A program made the translations under genes and the position numbers. From Psococerastis gibbosa (taxonomy: Eukaryota > Arthropoda > Insecta > Psocodea > Psocidae): a DNA stretch of 64,000 nucleotides. The notes below the pieces were generated by a model that was not told where the DNA came from, did not search any database, and was given only the letters and a program-made list of their open reading frames with translations. Positions 31,158 to 42,976 of the stretch are shown here, in pieces. The DNA lies in the NCBI GenBank assembly GCA_963971405.1, contig OZ020485.1, positions 42,839,469-42,903,468 of the forward strand. The letters run 5' to 3'. Position 1 is the stretch's first letter; each line of letters begins with the position of its first letter.

Positions 31158-34100
31158 AGTTAGTTTAGTTTAGCCAACGCCCGTCTGTGGCAGTAGAGCC
31201 ATTTGACGCCGAGCCTCCCAGTATCGTTTTGTTAGATCAGCAGGTAGATGCTTGAGTCTGGAGCAGGTGTGTAGGTGACTTGCGACCATGGTCCCGGAGG
31301 AGCAGAGGGGACACACGTCTGAGTCACCCCGACGAAAGAACCGGCAGAGGTGTGCCTGCAGGTAGTCGTGGCCAGTCTCGAGACGGAACCGGGCGACTGC
31401 TTCACTTCTCTCGAGGTTAGCTGGGATGTGGCCTGGAGTCGCAAGCTTTTCCCATACTTTTCCAGTGCTTAGGTTCTTGAGGATGTTTTTTGAATGTTTT
31501 GAGACAATTGTGTCAATTTGATTCCTTGCCGCCTGGAGGGTTTGGTGGATCTCAGGTTGCTCGGATTCTGCTCCTTTTTTTGCCATTTCATCTGCCTTTT
31601 CATTGCCATCGAGGCCGACGTGGCTTGGGACCCATTGAAGTCGAACATCCCATCCCGTATTGATTAGGTTAGCTATGGTGTTGCGGCAGAGAATAGTGCG
31701 ATGGCAGTCCGTGCTGTTGTTGCTACTGAGGGATCGAATGGCAGCCTGAGAGTCTATTAGGAACACGACCTTGTTTGGTGTCACGTCGAGGGTTTGTATC
31801 TTCTTAGCCGCTTCGATGATTGCACACATTTGGCCATCAAAGTTGCTTGCGTTTTTTCCTACGGCAGAACTTAACTGGAAGAACTTGCAGAAGGATCCAG
31901 CACCAGCAGCATTTGTTTCGGGAATGTAGGATCCGTCAGTGTAGACATGCAGCCAGTCTTGAGATGGGTAGAGTTCGTGGATTGTTTCGATGGCACTTTT
32001 TTTTAGTTCGATGGCGCTTGTCGCTTGTTTATTAGTAGAGAGATTCGTTAGCCACAAATTAACTTTTGGTAAGGCTGAGACGACCGTGGCATAGTTTTGC
32101 AGGGGTGCAGGTCTGGCTACAGGAATCTGGTATTTTCTATGAAGAGCTTCAGCGTGGTCTAGGGGGGTGATTTGGGTTTTCAGTCTCTGAGTTGCCGCTT
32201 TGTAGTTACCCCAATGTTTTCCATCGACTCTCTTAGCTCTCTCCCAAAATTTAAGAGTGCATTTGTCCCTTCTGGCTTCAAGCGGTTCTAGACTGGTTTG
32301 CAGTTGCATTGCCGCAATAGGGCAGGACGTGGCACCCCCAGTAATGGTTCGTAGGGCGTTATTCTGTACAACGTCGTACTTAGTTAGACTGGTATCAGAT
32401 GACAGCGACACAACTTCACTTGCATATTCCATGACTGGGCGTACGTAGGTCTTATAAGCTGTACTCAAGACATCCTGCGTTGCCCCCCATTTCGTTGTTG
32501 TCAGCCGCTTCAAAAGGTTATTACGTTTCTGTGCCTTTTCAGCAGTAGATGTTATGTGACTGTTGTATGAGAGTCTCGAGTCCAAGGTCACGCCAAGATA
32601 TTTGGAGAGTGATGTTTGTTGAAGGTCCACCCCCTTGTATTTTACGTTGAATCTGTTTGCTTTTGTTGACAAGGTAAAGAGTTGTGCGGTTGTTTTCTCC
32701 GTGCTGACTTCCATTTTGTTTTGTTTCGACCATTTTTCTAGTTCTTTGAGGGCTGAGTTGATAGCTTCCTGGAGACGTTTGATGTCCGTGCCGGTTGCCC
32801 ATATAACCACATCGTCAGCGAAGAAAAGGCATTGTATTCCAGGAATTTTATCGATGGCCATTTTGAGATCATTAATCATGACGTTAAAAAGCAAGCAGCT
32901 ATGAACTGCGCCTTGCGCTAGACCTTGTCTCTGCTGTCTGTACTTGGAGATTCTATTTTGGAATTTACAACGTATAAAGCGCTGGGACAGAAAGCTTTTG
33001 ATCCATTCGAGCATCTTGCCTCGTACACCCTCTCGGCGGAGTTTATTCATAAGCATGAGCCGCCATATTTTGTCATATGCAGCTTTAAAATCAACACACA
33101 CAGCTAACGTGGATTGCTTGTGGTGGAAGCCATCTTTGACTGCTTGCGTAAGTTTCACGATTTGATCAATTGTAGACCTATGTTTTCGAAAGCCAGCCTG
33201 ACAATCGCTTATAGCCTCGTTGGATTCCAAAAATTCACACAGTCTGCGTTCTACCATTTTTTCGGCAACCTTACAGCACACGCTGGTGAGTGATATAGGA
33301 CGATAGCTGCTCAGTTGGTTTGCTTGTTTCCCCTTTTTTAAAAGAGGTATAATTTCAGCTTTTCTCCACTGCTGGGGAACTCTTGTATTCCATGTGAGGT
33401 TGATAAGCTTCAAAAAAGTTCGCTTGGCAGAGGCTCCAAGATGGCGGATGAAGTCTGGGAATATTTTGTCAGGTCCTGCAGACTTTCCCTTTTTCAGGGA
33501 TGCAATAGCCAATTCAAGTTCGTCGCTGGAGAGGGGCGCGTCGAAGGTGGGGTGTGACTCTCTAGGAGCTAGGTTAGCTTGGGCAGCCTTCCTTTCTTCT
33601 GATGTGACATGGAGTCTACTGACAGTGGCGTAGTGTTTGCAAAGAGCGTTGGCTATTTGTTCAGGCTTGGTGAGCTTCTTGCCTCCTCTTGAGAGAATTG
33701 GTTCCCAATGCTGGTTTGATTTTTCGTTATTGAGGCTCGATATGTATCTGTGAGCTTTGATCCCATCTTTGCGAAAATCCAACTTTGACACAAAATTTCT
33801 ATAGGAATCCTTCTTCGATTGTATGATGCCGCGCTTGAGGCAGGATTGCTGTTTTCTCAGTTCAACACAGTCTTGCAGGCTTTTTGAAAGTTCAGCTTTG
33901 CGTCTCGCTTTATTTCTGTTGGATTTCAACTTGTTAAGGGCTTTGGTCCAAAATGGTTTAAATTGTTTCACCTGCCCCCTCGGGATACTTGCCTCAGCAG
34001 CAATTAGGATTCCTTTGACAAAGCGTTCGGTGGATTGGTCTGGATTGTCGTCTACAAGGTTTTCTGTTATCACTGCATCAGACTTTTCAGCAAATTTGTT

Positions 34101-34563
34101 CCAGTTCGCTTTCTTGAAATTCCATCGCGTGAGCATAGGTCTTTTTGGTTGGTGGTTTTTACTTTTGATGTTGAGGCACAAGGGTCGGTGCCCCCATCCG
34201 TCCATTGCATCGGCGAGTGTGAGCTCAGTTCTAGCCATCAGGCTGGCGTTCACCAGTGCGAGGTCGGGGGTGCTGGAATGTCCGGAGAAGGAGAGGAAGG
34301 TCGGTTTAGACGGAACGCGAGTCAAGTTTGTTGTATCGAGCAGATTTTCTATGCGTTTTCCGGCTCCGTTGATTGAGCTGTAACCCCAGCGCGTCGAATG
34401 AGCGTTGAAGTCGCCTATAACGATGCTGTTTTGGTGTCGAGTTAAATCAGTAATTGCGTCTACGTTTGGGATATTGTTCGGGGGGTTGTAAAGGCCGATG
34501 ATTTTGAAATGTACGCCGTTCGGCCATATATCTATGCCCACAGCTTCCAATTTATCGTTGATG
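31158..34563 (-). mobile_element. LINE with endonuclease, reverse transcriptase and RNase H, ORF unbroken
   Basis: Flanked by an 11-bp duplication TGTGGTAATGT (31147-31157 and 34564-34574). One reading frame of 1126 codons (34550-31170) covers the end of an EEP endonuclease (IIGLYNPPNN, VIGDFNAHSTRWG), a reverse transcriptase (AGPDKIFPDFIR, YRPISLTSV, FADDVVIW), RNase H (YTDGSYIPET, FLIDSQAAI, WVPSHVGLDGNEKADE) and a Cys/His tail (CPLCSSGTM). The N-terminal half of the endonuclease is missing, so it is 5'-truncated and not autonomous. The 3' end carries short taaac repeats. RNase H points to the I group. Confidence 0.93.
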
Positions 34564-34724
34564 TGTGGTAATGTGTGAATTTACCTTACCTCTAGTGACG
34601 TCAGGTGGGCAACCCCCCCCCCCCGATATCGGAAATGTAGCCATAGGAAAATTATTTACCATAAATTACTCATTTTCTCTATCTACTAATTTTGATAAAT
34701 TGGAAAGCATGTTCGAGTAACCTA

Positions 34725-34870
34725 GGACCGGTTCTTTTGTTCTATTACTAAGCTAACCTAGCGGAGTTAGGGCTATAAAGCCCTCTCTTACACTCAACTA
34801 GAAACTAGGAAGGCCCGCGACCGCCTGCTTTACATGCCCTCCGAAGCATGGCCAGAAAATGTACCTTACG
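34725..34870 (+). repeat. Dispersed repeat family G
   Basis: Segment ctagcggagtta...aaagccctctcttacactcaacta recurs at 51335-51440 (minus) and 51752-51832 (plus). Confidence 0.55.
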
Positions 34871-35017
34871 GCGCAGACTAATTATTATTGTGTCACTCCC
34901 CCCCCCCAATTTTTTTAATGCAACTAAAAGATAATTCGACCCCGACTATACAATCGAAGTTTTACCCAATATCAAAATTCCTCATAATAGCCGAAATATA
35001 GGGTATCGAAAACCCTG

Positions 35018-36565
35018 AATAATGCAATCTTAAATTGATTTATGTTTCCAGCAAAGAGAAATCTGGACAGAGATGGACTCGAATCTACGATCTATGTCAT
35101 TCCGAGAACATAATATAGTGGAGATGGTAACAATACATTGCAGTATTATATGGTATATACTAGTATAACACTGACTTTAAACTAACTTTGGTTGAAGAGG
35201 TAACCTCCTCGTTATATCCTCGAATTTCGGTTAGATGGTAACAACTTCAGTTCTATATAGGAGAGATGGGACATTCCAGCCCGGCACAAATATTTTTTGA
35301 AACCTGGGACCACAGAACAACATAATATATAAGAACGTTAACTCAATGGTAATATTTTGTTAGGGAAAGACTGTCAACTGCCAAAAAAAAAAAAAAATAG
35401 TAATGTTGGCCCTCCCGCGTCAGAATCATTCGCTCCTTTTTTCAAATTTTGTGTGGCCGGGGCCCCGGCCGGCCCGGCTTCCGCTCCCTTCCTATTTAAT
35501 ATTATATTGACCTATTTTGTATTATATAATTGATTTTTAATGACTACTCTGGTATGTACTCTGACAACGTTGTTAGTATTCACCTTATTTTAAACAAACT
35601 TTTTTTTTTCATAGTTCCACACTAAGCCGTACCTAACATATTAAATACAAAATTAAGAAATACTCAATGACCAACACACATTATACTTATTAAGAAATAT
35701 ACATTTCTTTTTATTACTAAATTGAACTCAGTCCATACAAAATCCATCTACAAATTATTTGTGATAACGTGAATAGCCCGAAATGTAATGTATCAACACG
35801 TCGAAATAGATTGTTATGTGGAAATAGGAATACATTCTCGTCCTTGCTCTTCTTCTGGAAAGTCGAGACTGACATCTTGAGCAGGTTCCACCTATACTCA
35901 TCATCGGTTGCGAGCCTTCCCTTGCTCGGTGATGAGCCATTCGCCGCCAATAAACCGAATCCTTCAGGCTTTTGCATAGCGAACAATGTCTTCTTCTTCC
36001 AGCATCACGTCTATCTTTCTCCTCCTTATCAAGGCGGCATGCATGTTCATCCCGAACTAGATTCTCTTAATAAATCGCTGACATGACATCTCCTGAAAGT
36101 TCAAATGATATGATAAGCCAAACTACCCGCACAAATATGAAGAAGAAAAAGTAACGATGCTTCTCCTTTCTCCGATCACATGGTGTGTAGAGACCTGTGC
36201 ATCTTAATACCTTGCCACTTCATATACTGTAGGTACCGTAATTGATCATTTATATATTAATTTCCATTATAGGTTACTAATTGATCGGAACATGAGTAGG
36301 CAGCCATGGTACAATTACTGACCATGGAAATTTGACATTACCTACACTAATTAATAAAATTGAAAGCATATTTGGGTAAACTCGCACCAGTCCGTTACAC
36401 AAGGATATTTCCACAAATCTAACAACATAGATAGTGTCACTTTTCCTGTTTCTGGAACCGTAAAAGCAGCATGTAAATCTGTCGAATAGGTACTCGAAAT
36501 GCCAATGCTTTCGTTATAATAGCGTAGGTCTACACATAGGAAAGGAAAAATAGCAGATTAGTTAA
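35018..36565. other. Unassigned sequence
   Basis: The minus strand at 35755-36060 has open frames with a C-x-x-C pair (HCSLCKS) but no family that I recognise. The rest is AT-rich with no clear repeat. Confidence 0.3.
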
Positions 36566-36863
36566 AGAGCCCATAGGAAATTGTCAGCCCGAAATTTAAA
36601 ACTTTTTATTTAATTAACTAAGCAAGTTATTAAAGATTTGGCTCATTTCAGTTGTAGAAGTCTACTTTATGCATCATATAATAAGGTTATTTTTTACAAA
36701 ATATTATCATGTCGATGAAAAAGCTACAATTTAAAATATTAGAAATACTATATCTTATCATAGGATGCATGAAGTAGTCTTTTACAACTTTAATGAGACA
36801 AATGTTAAATAACATGATTCGTTAATTATTTCGGGCTGCCAATTTCCTACGGGCTGTACACCC
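36566..36863. mobile_element. Fold-back element with TTAA flanks (copy 2)
   Basis: Divergent, shorter copy of 22782-23165: agcccataggaaattg at the left, caatttcctacgggctgtac at the right, TTAA on both sides. Confidence 0.65.
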
Positions 36864-36924
36864 TTAATATACTATCGTCACCCCTATCTGAGATTGCTAG
36901 AAAATACTTACTTTGCACTATGGA

Positions 36925-37300
36925 GTTCAACTTGTCAGCACCGACGACTGCCATTTTCATACTTCTTACTACTGGGTTCCAGCTTCAGGTGATGCCGATG
37001 GCCAGATGATTCATTCACCAGTGCCCAAAGATTCTTCCGTCCCAGAATTTTTTCTATTCCTCCTCCTCCCAATGCCGTCACGAGTAAGTCCTTCTCCCTG
37101 CTTGGAATGGACCATTGCGGGAGAATATGCTCAAGAGTTTCTTCATCCATTCCACAGGCTCGACACAGTGCTGAATCCTCCAGGTTGAAACAGTGGAGAT
37201 ATTGGTTTGTGGCTCGAGCTGCGAAGGAGGCAACCTCGCGAGGGATTCCCTTGAAGTTCGCCGAGTCACCAGGCTAGGGCTGAAGTAGGTGTAGCGACCT
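36925..37300 (-). mobile_element. LINE C-terminal zinc-knuckle fragment
   Basis: Minus-strand frame reads NLEDSALCRACGMDEETLEH followed by IL, the usual C-terminal CCHC-like motif of non-LTR elements. It is truncated. Confidence 0.65.
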
Positions 37301-37444
37301 TCCAACCCTACTTCCTCCACAGCGGTTGATTCATTCCATTTTCAACTCCTGCACTTCGGATTTTACGGTCACAACTGGAACGACAGGCTCCTGTACAAAT
37401 CCTGGCCGCTAGGAGGTAGCTGGAGTGACAATGACGATGGAGGG

Positions 37445-37995
37445 CAGTGGCGTAGCCCCCCCCCAAAAATGAGCAAAACCGCTTCTTTAAGATATTTCGG
37501 TAAAAAATTCTCCAGAGAGAGTCCCCCATTTTCCAGTTTTAATGATAAATTTATGGTCTGCAAGTTCAAAACTGTTATGCTGACAAACTATTTCAGGCCT
37601 ATCTTATAAAAAACATTCACTGAGATAGCCCCCGGGCCCCTCTTATTACCTGTAATATTCTCAACATGAAAAATATAAACATAAATGCTTTGAAAGTGTG
37701 TAAATTCCACTATTTCGAGCTTATTCTTTTTCAAAATAATTCTCCCGGGGGAGAACCCCGGGCCCCCCGTTCTCTAGGGTATAATATGTGAAAACCTCAC
37801 TAATTTGGGCCCATTTATCTTTTTTTTTCTCTGGGGGATGAGTCTTGGGGTCGTAATGCCCCCCCCCCCCAGAAATTTTGGTTATTTACGCCAATGCACC
37901 CCATTCGAAAACCTATCGGAAGCAGGCAAACTTTATGCATTGATGTTGCACGAAAACTAGACCCCCACCCGAAATAAATTCTGGCTACGCCACTG
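37445..37995. mobile_element. hAT-type non-autonomous element
   Basis: Termini CAGTGGCGTAGCC and GGCTACGCCACTG. The 8-bp flanks atggaggg and gtggaggg agree at 7 of 8. The interior holds C/G runs and ccccgggccc blocks. No ORF. Confidence 0.7.
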
Positions 37996-38022
37996 GTGGA
38001 GGGACTGCCTGAAACGTGGGCA

Positions 38023-38604
38023 TTACGTTGGACGGATGAATTTCGCATAGCCTACCGCTTTCCTAAGAAAAGCGGAAAACACAATCTTTCCATCATCATT
38101 CAAATGCAACTTATCACGATTATTAAAGAGCTCTTTCTTAATCTGATAGGTTCCATTTGATGAGATCATGAAGGGAATATACGTCCGAGAATATAGAACA
38201 TTGTTTCCGTAGCGCCTACAGAGTTGACAAAGTAAAACATTACTCGTGCGTATTTTCTCTCGCAATTCTTCGTCGAATCTTGGCAAAATCGAGGACACTA
38301 CAATGGAACAGCGCTCAATAACATGGAGCCGGTCCAGCAATTTCTGCATTTCGGCCACAAACTCCTCGGGCGTTTGACGGGTATTGATGTTCCGGGCTCC
38401 AATGTTATTGGTCCCAAAGTGCACAATAACGATCACATACTTTAAACTCGATTCTACCACCATCCGACAAATTTTCATGGTTGTCAATCGATTGAGCTTT
38501 GCGCCACTCCAGGGCACTACTTCAGCGACTCGTCCGTCCAATTTAACCCCACGGACCATAGAGTCCCCCACAACGATTATTCTAGGCTTACACTTCCTCG
38601 CCAT
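38023..38604 (-). CDS. SGNH/GDSL-type hydrolase-like ORF, probably transposon-derived
   Basis: A 193-codon ORF with a lipase/esterase-like SGNH fold signature: block I IIVVGDSMVRGV, block III FGTNNI, block V DKLHLNDDGK holding the Asp-x-x-His pair. There is no signal peptide, so it would act in the cytosol or nucleus. An acceptor-like ctgtttcag stands just before the ATG, so it may be a downstream exon of the THAP ORF 185 bases upstream. Such domains occur in CR1-type LINE ORF1s. Here no reverse transcriptase is adjacent. The substrate is unknown. Confidence 0.65.
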   Translation of the reverse strand: MARKCKPRIIVVGDSMVRGVKLDGRVAEVVPWSGAKLNRLTTMKICRMVVESSLKYVIVIVHFGTNNIGARNINTRQTPEEFVAEMQKLLDRLHVIERCSIVVSSILPRFDEELREKIRTSNVLLCQLCRRYGNNVLYSRTYIPFMISSNGTYQIKKELFNNRDKLHLNDDGKIVFSAFLRKAVGYAKFIRPT

Positions 38605-38788
38605 TGTCTGAAACAGAATGGAAATGCGCTCATTATGATCTTTTTAAACATGTCAGTGTGTTTTAATTTTATGACATGTTAAGCCAAAAGAGACCTTAAA
38701 TGACCTATCTTATTACTTTAAATGGCTGATAAACATAGTAGTTTCCTTACTAACTACTATGTAAAACTTGCCGTCATTCATTGTTAAA

Positions 38789-40042
38789 TCACTTCATCTT
38801 CGCAATAGCATTGTAGGCCCTCGGTGCTAATTTATAAAAAGCAACAGCTAGTGCTTTTTGCTTGTTATTCCATCTTCTGCCCTTGCTTGGTCTGCCTCTG
38901 TTGTGCAGTTCTCCTTCGACAATATGGAATGCTAGAGGAGATAGCTTGTCTTGAAGGGCTTCATTGACTTGTACCTCCAGATCTTTCAATTTATCCTTCA
39001 AACCAGCGGCCTCAGCGCACTTACGTATGTACCCAGTTCGAAAAGCCCGAGCCATTTCTCCAAGCTTAGCCCGTCGTGGGGTAAGGTCTTTCTTCATCAA
39101 TCCCAACTGTAATGGGTTCAGCTTTTTGTTTTCTAATAGGCGACGTCTCTTCGGTGGACTAGGGATGAAAAGTTTACGCTGGGCTTTCAGTTTCGATGTC
39201 TTGCATTGATTGGTATCCATGGATCTAGCTTGCTGTGCGATAACTCCGTCTCCATGGTCATCCGTATAATGTACGGAAAAGTTCTCGCCAGCAGAGGCAA
39301 ACGAATTCTGTTCTTCGGCATTGGAGACTGTCATTGGCGTCCTTTCCATTTCATGTGAAGTTACTTCCCAACCCATAGGTGTGCTCTCATGCTGAACGAG
39401 AACTCCGTCACCTTGGACATCCGTATAACATACGGAATCAGGATCAGAGAAGTTCTCGCCAACAGAGGCGAATGAATGCTGTTCTTCGCCATTGGAGACT
39501 ATCTTCGGCGTCCTTTCCATTTCGCAAGAAGAAACTTCACAATCCATAGCTGTGCGCTGATACTGGGCAATCACCCCATCATCTTCTGCATCCGGTTCGA
39601 GTTGTACTGAGCCAGCAGGAGAAACAGAACTATTGGGAAGGGTATTGGGGCATGATGTGCGAGTAGGCTCTGGGGTTGTACATAAGAATTCATGGGAAAG
39701 AAAAACAGGTGAATTATTTGCTTCACGGCTGCAACTAGCAGGTGGACTTGGATAGGTACGGGAAGACTCATCTGACCCGACTATGAGAATCCTCACAGGC
39801 AAGTTAATTCGGGGAATCGAGCCACGAATCAGCCTTTTCGTAAAGTGGAGATCACGATACTGAGAGTCAGCGAAGTGTCTACCACAAATGGAGGCTCGTT
39901 TGAATTTTTCACCGTAGTTAATCGGTTTCCCTGCCAGCAGCGACCAAACCTCTTTGAGATCTTTATTAGGAGGAAACATATGCATGGATACACCGCGTTT
40001 CGATTTCTGTGAACAGAATTCTACGCAACACCTAAGACTCAT
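38789..40042 (-). CDS. THAP zinc-finger protein, P-element-transposase-like N-terminal half
   Basis: 417 codons. Residues 1-80 form a THAP domain: LRCCVEFC (C-x-x-x-C), EVW Trp, SICGRHF (C-x-x-H) and a closing SIPRI. A long acidic Ser/Glu-rich middle has two related copies of a block around GDGV.(A/V)Q...MERTP. A basic stretch PPKRRRL and a coiled-coil follow. It closes with GRRWNNKQKALAVAFYKLAP and a stop, matching the helix-turn-helix start of THAP9/P-element transposases without the catalytic part. It may be a domesticated DNA-binding fragment or a first exon. Flanking inverted repeats were not found. Confidence 0.75.
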   Translation of the reverse strand: MSLRCCVEFCSQKSKRGVSMHMFPPNKDLKEVWSLLAGKPINYGEKFKRASICGRHFADSQYRDLHFTKRLIRGSIPRINLPVRILIVGSDESSRTYPSPPASCSREANNSPVFLSHEFLCTTPEPTRTSCPNTLPNSSVSPAGSVQLEPDAEDDGVIAQYQRTAMDCEVSSCEMERTPKIVSNGEEQHSFASVGENFSDPDSVCYTDVQGDGVLVQHESTPMGWEVTSHEMERTPMTVSNAEEQNSFASAGENFSVHYTDDHGDGVIAQQARSMDTNQCKTSKLKAQRKLFIPSPPKRRRLLENKKLNPLQLGLMKKDLTPRRAKLGEMARAFRTGYIRKCAEAAGLKDKLKDLEVQVNEALQDKLSPLAFHIVEGELHNRGRPSKGRRWNNKQKALAVAFYKLAPRAYNAIAKMK

Positions 40043-40191
40043 CTCTACCGGTTTTAATAAAATAAATAACTGAAATAGTTGAAAAAAATAAAATACTTAT
40101 CTGTTGTCAATTACTGTCAATATTTTCTCACCAGTTCAAGTGCTCCAGTGTCCAGGTGGCTCCTGCACATAAAAATAGTTTAGTTAGGCCT

Positions 40192-40342
40192 CCTGATCAT
40201 GGCGATTATAATAAAGGGGTTATTATAATTCCCAGATATTAAAAATGTAAACAAGAGAATTTTTAAATCATAGTGCTATTCAAAATTTGTATGTTTACAG
40301 TTTTAATCACAGGAGTAAGTTCATGGCAATCGCTATGATCAG
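40192..40342. mobile_element. GATCATGGCGATT palindromic MITE
   Basis: Begins CCTGATCATGGCGATTATAA and ends with gcaatcgctatgatcagt. Its middle tattaaaaatgtaaacaag matches 43431-43443. A degenerate copy of 43381-43543. Confidence 0.7.
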
Positions 40343-41174
40343 TCTGTAGGTGGAATGACTTTAAAAGGTGTGTTCAATTAGTGCCACATAGGCTACTATT
40401 TCTACTTGTAATTGAACATTTTATTTACCTTACAAAACCTTATTTTTGCCTCCACAGTCAATATTTCATTACAATTCAGAATATGTTAAAATGTTAGTGG
40501 AATAAGGTCACTGTCAACACACAAGTTAGGTTGTATATGCCAGCTACATTAAGGTGCAATTTGTGTATCAAGTTATTGTGTAGATTAAAATGCAATTGTA
40601 ACGTAATTTGCATTTTTCAAACAGTTACTAATAAGATCTTACACATGGTCAAAACTGACTCGTAAGTGTCCAACTAAACGTGATTAAATTATTGTAGGTC
40701 ACACATTTCACATTTTTTTGTTAACTAGGCATATATGGTTGTGCTAACATCTTACGGGCATATCTCATAGCACTGACAAGAGATCTATCAAAGTGAGTGC
40801 GTAAGTTTTAAAAATTTGAATTTAAAAATTTGTAATTTACCAAATGTACCTTTTACTATTTTTCCTTCTCACTTGAACACTTCACAAACAAGGAATGAAT
40901 GATGAATTAAACAAATTTTAGTTGTTTTGCTACACAAATGAGTTGCACATGCTATCGATTTTCCATTTTGAAAATTAAAACCATGTAATATATGTAAGGT
41001 GTTGGATGGTATACAACTGAAAATGTTTAAAAAAAAACAGGCACATGAAATATGTTTACTCACCTCACTTCCCGTCGTAGTTCAATTTGATATTGGCTCA
41101 CAAACTTATTAAAATTTATAAAATTATTAAAGGCCGCTGTGTGTTGTCCAGTCCAATGTCGGAATACTCGGAAT
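40343..41174. other. Unassigned intergenic sequence
   Basis: AT-rich. No ORF or repeat that I recognise. Confidence 0.35.
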
Positions 41175-42976
41175 CAGTGTTGCCGGACGTGTCATATGAA
41201 ATATCACGCCACTGACGTTCAAAATTCACGACATATCACGCAAGCAACTAATCGGCTAATATATATGCATATTAATATAATATATACATATAATATATAA
41301 TTTATATTAAATTTTTTAATATGGTAACTAAAAAATATGTCATTTGTTTTGCTAATTTTATCTAACAACTTCTATGCTTAGCTTGTAGTGGGGCTGAAAA
41401 ATCTGTGTGAATTATTTTTCTTACTTCCAGTGGCGTAACGATAGTTTTTCGAGGGTGGCGGTGTTTAATTTGCCCCCCCCCCCCATTTTCATGATAGTGT
41501 AGAATAAGGGGAAAACCGTTCTCAAGGACTTTCGCAGCATTTAAATTAATGACATTACTGTCCGTCGCACAGGGGCCCGGGGGTTCGGGAGACGTGAACC
41601 GGGGCCCCCCAAGGGTCGTAATGAATATAAATACAAGCAAGGGGGGCCCGGGTCAAAATTTTTGAAAAATAAGCCTGAAATGATGGGGTTTTACGCAATT
41701 TGATAGGAGTAATGTTTCGATTTTTACAGGCGATGTAGATAGGCTACATACGAACGAGTGAGTCTGGGGGTCTCCCCCGGGTGAAGATTTTTGTAAAATA
41801 CCTGAAATACGGGGTTTTACGCATCTTGCCAAAAATGTTTAGATTTTGTAGATAACGACTTTATTAAGTTGTTACGTTTTGATGATTTTACAGACAATGA
41901 ATATAATTACGAGCAAGGGGGGCCGGGGGTCTCCCCCGGGTGAAATTTTTTTTAAAAATAGGGCTGAAATGGTAAGGGTTTTACGCATTTTGATAGGACT
42001 ATTGTTTCAATTGTACGGACGATGAATATAACTACATACAAGGGGGATCGGGGGTCTCCCCCGGGTGATTTTTTTTTTTTTTTTTTTTTTGAAAAATAGG
42101 TCTGAAACAGTGGGGTTTTAGGCATTTTGATAGGTTAACGCTTAGATTTTACAGGCAATGAATCCAATTACGAGCAAATTCTTGAAAGATGAGCATGAAA
42201 TGGTGGGGTTTCATGCATTTTGATAGGAGTAACGTTTCGATGTTTACAGGCGATGAACATAGGCTAATTCCAAACGAGGGGGTCCAGGGGTCTCCCCCGG
42301 GAGAAGACGTTTGTTCAATAGACCTGAAATACGGGGTTTTACGCATCTTGCCAAAAATGTTTAGATTTTTCAGATGAGCACTTTATTATGTTATTACTTT
42401 TTAAATAATTCGGCCCAAAATATTGACTTCCTATAAAATCTTGGGGTTTTAAGGCTTTAAGTGGTCGCCTTATTCGCTTGAACAAAAGAGTTCAACCTCT
42501 TTTGAGACATTGTGGTTCGTAAATAAGTAGTTTTTTTTTATTAATTTTCAATCCGAAAAAGACCTCTCACACGTGGCATTTCTTTGTTCTATAATATGCA
42601 TGTTTGTTATCTTTTTCGATTTTGCGCCCATGTGGCGCAGAGGCAGACAAATATGAAATAATGAGCAAATCACAATGGCCGCCCGCCGGCCGAGTAGATT
42701 TGGAATATGATTTTTGGAGTTGTGTTGGGGTCTTGGCACTTGTGGTCTGTGGTCCTAGATCAGGTAAGGTAAACAGCATTTTTCGGCATTTTTTTTTTTT
42801 AAAGTTTTCATTTTTCCATGGTTTTAATTTTTTTATTATTTTATTGGTTTAAATTTCAATATTTTTATTTAATTATAAAATCAATTTTGTCTAAAATACA
42901 CGCACTTTACACGCACATCACGCAAGCTCTGAAAATACACGCATTTCGTGATTTTTCACGCAAAACGGCAACCCTG
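41175..42976. mobile_element. hAT-type element with internal minisatellite
   Basis: Perfect 8-bp duplication CTCGGAAT (41167-41174 and 42977-42984). Ends CAGTGTTGCCGGACGTG and, inverted, CAGGGTTGCCGTTTTGCGTG. No transposase is visible. A second terminus CAGTGGCGTAACG at 41428 marks another hAT-like insertion inside. The left 115 bases recur at 63883-64000. Confidence 0.8.
41590..42400. repeat. Degenerate tandem array, unit about 120-150 bases
   Basis: Repeats of gggggtctcccccgggtga ... tgaaat..ggggttttacgca ... gtttcgatttttacaggcgatgaa at about 41640, 41770, 41930, 42055 and 42290. It lies inside the hAT-like element. Confidence 0.75.

Larger units (their letters stand above)
30263..35017. 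mobile_element. Probable outer DNA element split by a LINE
   Basis: The left end CAGGGTGATTCACACC...atatttcggttattatgagg is matched in inverse by cctcataatagccgaaatatag...AACCCTG at 34979-35017, giving degenerate inverted ends of about 50 bases. The LINE at 31158-34563 sits inside. A (TGTC)n-containing dispersed segment occupies 30481-30760. No transposase was recognised. Confidence 0.4.

Noticed and set aside
33823-34383. Plus-strand ORF of 186 codons, and the 248-codon ORF at 49525-50271
   Set aside because: Both are antisense shadows of the LINE coding regions.
35755-36060. Possible small zinc-finger gene with an HCSLC motif
   Set aside because: Overlapping frames, no splice-consistent model and no recognisable domain.
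41590-42400. CRISPR-like array
   Set aside because: The repeats are long, degenerate and without uniform spacers. This is a eukaryotic minisatellite inside a transposon.
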